From Endoryza foliicola (GTDB taxonomy: Bacteria; Bacteroidota; Bacteroidia; Chitinophagales; Chitinophagaceae), in NCBI GenBank assembly GCA_965226965.1, contig OZ245715.1, positions 4,154,001-4,218,000 on the forward strand: a stretch of DNA of 64,000 nucleotides, given 5' to 3'. Positions 61,196 to 64,000 of this stretch are shown here, piece after piece. Numbering within the stretch: position 1 is the first letter of the stretch; each line of letters begins with the position of its first letter. A program made the position numbers and the translations under genes. The notes under the pieces are model-generated. The model did no database searches and was not told the DNA's origin. It was given only the letters and a program-made list of their open reading frames with translations.

Positions 61196-61216
61196 AGTAC
61201 CAAAATTTATTTTTTT

Positions 61217-61335
61217 GGGTGTTAGGCGTTAGGCCTTAGGCTTTGGGCCGTTTGTGGTTGGATACAGAAACGTGCTCCGAGAATGGAAGTAACACTGCGT
61301 TACCGCCGCGATCGCTGCGCCGCTGCGGTGAAAAG
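61217..61335 (+). repeat. Inverted repeat, left arm (heptads plus octads)
   Basis: Heptads GTGTTAGGCGTTAGG.., then GGCCGTTTGTG, TTGGATACAGAAACGTGC, CCGAGAATGGAA and CGCTGCG octads. Reverse complement of 62027-62140 with about 50 bp carrying a single mismatch. Confidence 0.85.
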
Positions 61336-61421
61336 AGACTCCAAATATTCAGTCCTTTCCCTCTACCGCAAAGAAACAAAGTACGCAAAGGTGCGCAACG
61401 ACGAAGCCTACAGCTTTAATA

Positions 61422-61937
61422 TTAATTCAATTCCTTATTCATCATCTTCACCAACTTATCAATCGCGATATTTCCATCAAATGTTTTGATAAGTGTCCAC
61501 TTCTTATCATACAATGCGAAGTGGGGCAGGTTTTGAATTCCATAAAATACCGGCAAGGTGAATTTAACATCTCTTCCCAGTTGAATAAAGGAATACTTCG
61601 TGAGTTGGTATTTCTTGATGAAATCCTGCAATTCAGGCATGGGTTGGTAAGTAGCCAATACCCATTGGTATTTCTTGATCTTATCGATTTGCTTCAACAT
61701 GTCCTGCATTTGGTGGTTGCAATGGTCGCAGGAGGGACTGAAATACATGATGATAGTCGGTTGCTTTTTCAAGCCATCTTTGGTGATGTGCGAGCTATCT
61801 ACTCGTAGAAGATCAATAGGTGGTAGGGAAGGAAAACGTTTGTAGGGCGGGTCGTTGGGGTTTACAGCGGGTTTGTTTTGCGCAAAGGCAGTCATACCGG
61901 TCAACAATACAAACAATAGTAGTTTCATTCCCTTCAT
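61422..61937 (-). CDS. Periplasmic thioredoxin-like (TlpA/redoxin) protein
   Basis: A 171-residue exported protein with signal peptide (MKGMKLLLFVLLTGMTAFA) and a thioredoxin fold with active-site FSPSCDHCNHQM (CDHC, between CPxC and other variants) and cis-Pro segment QNLPHFALYD. Probably a periplasmic thiol oxidoreductase or a fold-only binding protein. Start chosen at the ATG at 61937. The gene is bracketed by inverted copies of a composite repeat (61217-61335 and 62027-62140). Confidence 0.86.
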   Translation of the reverse strand: MKGMKLLLFVLLTGMTAFAQNKPAVNPNDPPYKRFPSLPPIDLLRVDSSHITKDGLKKQPTIIMYFSPSCDHCNHQMQDMLKQIDKIKKYQWVLATYQPMPELQDFIKKYQLTKYSFIQLGRDVKFTLPVFYGIQNLPHFALYDKKWTLIKTFDGNIAIDKLVKMMNKELN

Positions 61938-62026
61938 AGTGATCAATTTTGAGTGTGTAAAGCTACTAGGGTTTAGCGGCTTTTAGAGGGTATTTAACAA
62001 AAAATACACCGAAAATTTGGGTTTTT

Positions 62027-62140
62027 AACCGCAGCGGCGCAGCGATCGCAGCGTTTTCGCAGCGATAGTTCCATTCTCGGAGCACGTTTCTGTATCCAAA
62101 CACAAACGGCCCAAAGCCTAAAGCCCAAAGCCTAACACCC
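62027..62140 (-). repeat. Inverted repeat, right arm
   Basis: Reverse-complement copy of 61217-61335 (octads first, then GTTTCTGTATCCAAACACAAAC, then C-rich heptads). The two arms face each other across the thioredoxin-like gene. Confidence 0.85.
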
Positions 62141-62223
62141 TTCATTCAAAACCCCACCTACCCCCTACTTACCATTAGCCAACCTTAAGAAGATTTTCGC
62201 ATAGGAAATCCTCTCGATTTCAC

Positions 62224-62231
62224 TAATTTTG
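62224..62231 (+). promoter_or_regulatory. -7 promoter box of mdh
   Basis: TAATTTTG matches TAnnTTTG, 38 bp upstream of the start; -33 element unclear. Confidence 0.5.
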
Positions 62232-62269
62232 CTGCGCTATTAATATTTCACATCATAAATCATTCCTCA

Positions 62270-63199
62270 ATGAAAGTTACTGTAGTAGGTGCCGGTGCTG
62301 TAGGAGCTACCTGTGCCGACAATATTGCCCGCAAAGAATTGGCAACTGAACTTGTACTGTTAGACATCAAGGAAGGCGTTGCCGAAGGTAAAGCTCAAGA
62401 CATGATGCAGACCGCTACCCTTTTAGGTTTCGACACAAAGATCACCGGTAGCACCAACGATTACTCTAAAACTGCCGGCAGTGATGTGGTAGTAATTACT
62501 TCAGGTTTGCCTCGTAAACCGGGTATGACTCGTGAAGAATTGATTGGTGTGAATGCAGGCATCGTTAAAAGCGTAGCTGAAAACATCTTAAAATATTCTC
62601 CCAACACCATCATCATCGTTATTTCAAACCCAATGGATACAATGACCTATTTGGCATTGCAGTCTACCGGTTTGCCAAAGAACAGAATCATTGGTATGGG
62701 TGGTACTTTGGACAGTGCTCGTTTCAAATATCAATTGAGTCAACACCTCGGTTGCAGCCCTTCCGATTTGAATGCAGTGGTTGTGGGTGGTCACGGTGAT
62801 ACTACCATGATTCCTTTGATCCGTCACGCTACTTGGAACAGCACTCCTGTTACCAATTTCTTGAGCGCTGAGCAACAAGAGAAAATTGTAAAAGATACCA
62901 TGGTGGGTGGTGCTACTTTGACTGCCTTGATCGGTACTTCTGCATGGTATGCTCCGGGTGCGGCTGGTGCTGCATTGGTGGAAAGCATCGTGCGTGATGA
63001 GAAGAAATTGTTTACTTGCTGCGTGGCATTGGATGGTGAGTATGGTCAGAAAGATATTTGCTTGGGTGTGCCTGTAGTTATTGGTAAGAATGGATGGGAA
63101 AAAATCCTCGATTTCAAATTGAATGCTGATGAGCAAGCTTTGTTCGATAAGAGCGCTGCTGCTGTAAGAAGCATGAACGATGTGTTGAAGACATTGTAA
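62270..63199 (+). CDS. mdh: Malate dehydrogenase
   Basis: A 309-residue NAD-dependent enzyme of the LDH-like malate dehydrogenase type. NAD-binding GAGAVGATCADNI at the start, Asp near 33 (LLDIKEG), the substrate-binding Arg pair in GLPRKPGMTR, NPMDTMTY, catalytic His in VVGGHGDT. The Arg at the specificity position supports malate rather than lactate. Catalyses malate to oxaloacetate in the TCA cycle. Confidence 0.96.
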   Translation: MKVTVVGAGAVGATCADNIARKELATELVLLDIKEGVAEGKAQDMMQTATLLGFDTKITGSTNDYSKTAGSDVVVITSGLPRKPGMTREELIGVNAGIVKSVAENILKYSPNTIIIVISNPMDTMTYLALQSTGLPKNRIIGMGGTLDSARFKYQLSQHLGCSPSDLNAVVVGGHGDTTMIPLIRHATWNSTPVTNFLSAEQQEKIVKDTMVGGATLTALIGTSAWYAPGAAGAALVESIVRDEKKLFTCCVALDGEYGQKDICLGVPVVIGKNGWEKILDFKLNADEQALFDKSAAAVRSMNDVLKTL

Positions 63200-63221
63200 T
63201 TTTTGAAAGATATAGTTGTGG

Positions 63222-63258
63222 AGAAGGATGGGCAGTGATGTTCATCCTTCTTTGTTTT
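63222..63258 (+). terminator. Terminator after mdh
   Basis: AGAAGGATG / CATCCTTCT hairpin, 12-base loop, then TTGTTTTT. Confidence 0.85.
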
Positions 63259-63270
63259 TGGGGAGTGGAT

Positions 63271-63535
63271 CACCGCAGAGTGCGCCAAGATCGCGAAGGG
63301 GTCGCAGAGAATTTCGTTGCGAACCGTTGCGTACTTTGTTTCTTTGCGGTAGAGGGAAAAGACCGAATATTTTGAGTGTTTTTTACCGCGGCGGCGCAGC
63401 GATCGCAGCGTTTTCGCAGCGCTGGCAGTCTCCCTGTATTTCCTCCATCCTCCATCCTCCCTCCTCCCTCCTGTTTCAAAGCGGGTTTTAGTTTCCAACC
63501 AAGAACGGCCCAAAGCCTAAAGCCTAAGGCCTCAT
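63271..63535. repeat. Fold-back octad element, pyrimidine tract and heptads
   Basis: CACCGCAGAG...GCGGTAGAGG fold-back (63271-63355), closely matching 53390-53474 including the following GACCGAATATTTTG; CGCAGCG octads (63384-63425); CTCC-rich pyrimidine run (63430-63478); and minus-orientation TTAGG heptads (63500-63535). No gene in 63200-63567. Confidence 0.8.
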
Positions 63536-63567
63536 ACCCTTATATCTAAAGATCAACGCCTTTCGCT

Positions 63568-64000
63568 TCACCACACTCTCTGCACTGCAGCAACAACCTC
63601 TTCCACCGTAATCCTCTTCATACATTTAAAATGCCCCCTCGGGCAAGTCTTAAACCCAATCTTCGAACAAGGGCGGCACCAAAGCCCCTTGGTCTCTACA
63701 ATTTCATAAGGGAGTTGAGAACGGGTTTGCAAGAACCGCTCGCCGTAGTATGGATACATCCCAAAATCGGGAACGGTATTGCCCCAAATGGAAACAACAC
63801 GTTTGTTGAAGGCTGTGGCGATGTGCATCAATCCGGTATCATGAGTGATGATGAACTTAGACTTTCGCACCAAGTCGGCCGATTCATTCAAATTGAACTT
63901 GCCACAGGCATTGTATATTTTGATGGGATCTATTGCAGCAATGAGTTCGCCGTTGGCCGCATCTTCTTTGCCTCCTAATAACACCAATGGATGATCGATG
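63568..64000 (-). CDS. Glycosyltransferase family 9 (heptosyltransferase-like), N-terminus outside window
   Basis: The 3' 144 codons of a GT9 (ADP-heptose:LPS heptosyltransferase-like) enzyme; the frame runs off the right edge. Visible: PLVLLGGKEDA at the edge, HDTGLMHIATAFNKRVVSIWGNT (donor-binding region, seen as HDTGLMHIA), and a Cys-rich tail (WCRPCSKIGFKTCPRGHFKCM) common in this family. Role: adding heptose or another sugar to lipid A-core polysaccharide. Confidence 0.9.
   Translation of the reverse strand, partial: IDHPLVLLGGKEDAANGELIAAIDPIKIYNACGKFNLNESADLVRKSKFIITHDTGLMHIATAFNKRVVSIWGNTVPDFGMYPYYGERFLQTRSQLPYEIVETKGLWCRPCSKIGFKTCPRGHFKCMKRITVEEVVAAVQRVW

Noticed and set aside
63216..63513. 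Overlapping frames of 69-155 codons downstream of mdh
   Set aside because: They read through octad, pyrimidine and heptad repeats, or the antisense of mdh, with low-complexity arginine- and serine-rich translations.

Overview
The window is chromosomal DNA of a Bacteroidota member, most likely in or near the Chitinophagaceae. The evidence is: (1) many promoters fit the Bacteroidota primary-sigma consensus TTTG-N19..21-TAnnTTTG (clearest at metG, the small lipoprotein, initiator tRNA and the 52644 gene); (2) three large secreted proteins end in type IX secretion (T9SS) or gliding-motility C-terminal domains; (3) families typical of the phylum are present (M43 cytophagalysin, head-GIN/DUF2807, DUF4954, DUF4403, SprB-like repeats, BlaR1 with TonB-plug-like repeats). 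No phage, integrase, transposase or CRISPR array was seen. Layout: 1-7.2 kb holds the 3' part of a hybrid histidine kinase, metG, a TMEM175-like channel, an AraC regulator, an acyltransferase-like membrane protein and a bestrophin. 7.2-16.1 kb is mostly exported or membrane-bound: a T9SS type B protein, a DUF885 protein, a nitrilase, a lipoprotein, an M48 protease and a DUF4403 lipoprotein. 16.2-19.1 kb is an ECF sigma factor overlapping a probable dual-membrane-spanning anti-sigma factor, followed by a SprB-repeat lipoprotein with a heme-like motif. 19.7-27.9 kb: SET methyltransferase, mgtE, glmS, DUF4954, T9SS protein. 28-32.2 kb: small repeat lipoprotein, der, an unknown secreted protein, era, initiator tRNA. 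33.6-37.9 kb: two DUF2807 paralogues and a TonB-dependent receptor behind a TPP riboswitch, hence probably a thiamine transporter. 38-46.9 kb: ddl/PASTA/rhodanese operon, ferredoxin, acyl-CoA reductase, DegP-type protease, GH13 enzyme, ispH. 47-50 kb: efp, accB, accC (protein and fatty-acid synthesis). 50-64 kb: M43 protease, methyltransferase, DUF2238, ECF42-type sigma factor with its YCII partner, MTHFR-like protein, SRPBCC protein, BlaR1/BlaI with two visible operators, thioredoxin-like protein, mdh, and a truncated family 9 glycosyltransferase. The most unusual aspect is the intergenic DNA. It is filled with several dispersed repeat families: degenerate TTAGG heptads resembling telomeric repeats; CGCAAAG/CGCAGAG octads; a composite repeat whose modules keep the same order (AT-rich, GCCGGC, AATCTG, CACCGC); several REP-like hairpin families; and strongly pyrimidine-biased tracts. 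One gene (61422-61937) is bracketed by inverted copies of a ~115-bp repeat, and at 52.6 kb a repeat copy appears to supply the -33 element of a promoter. Start codons were moved inward from the longest reading frame where a promoter or family alignment showed the longer frame to be wrong (metG, der, ispH, efp, the LuxC-like reductase, the DUF4403 lipoprotein and others).
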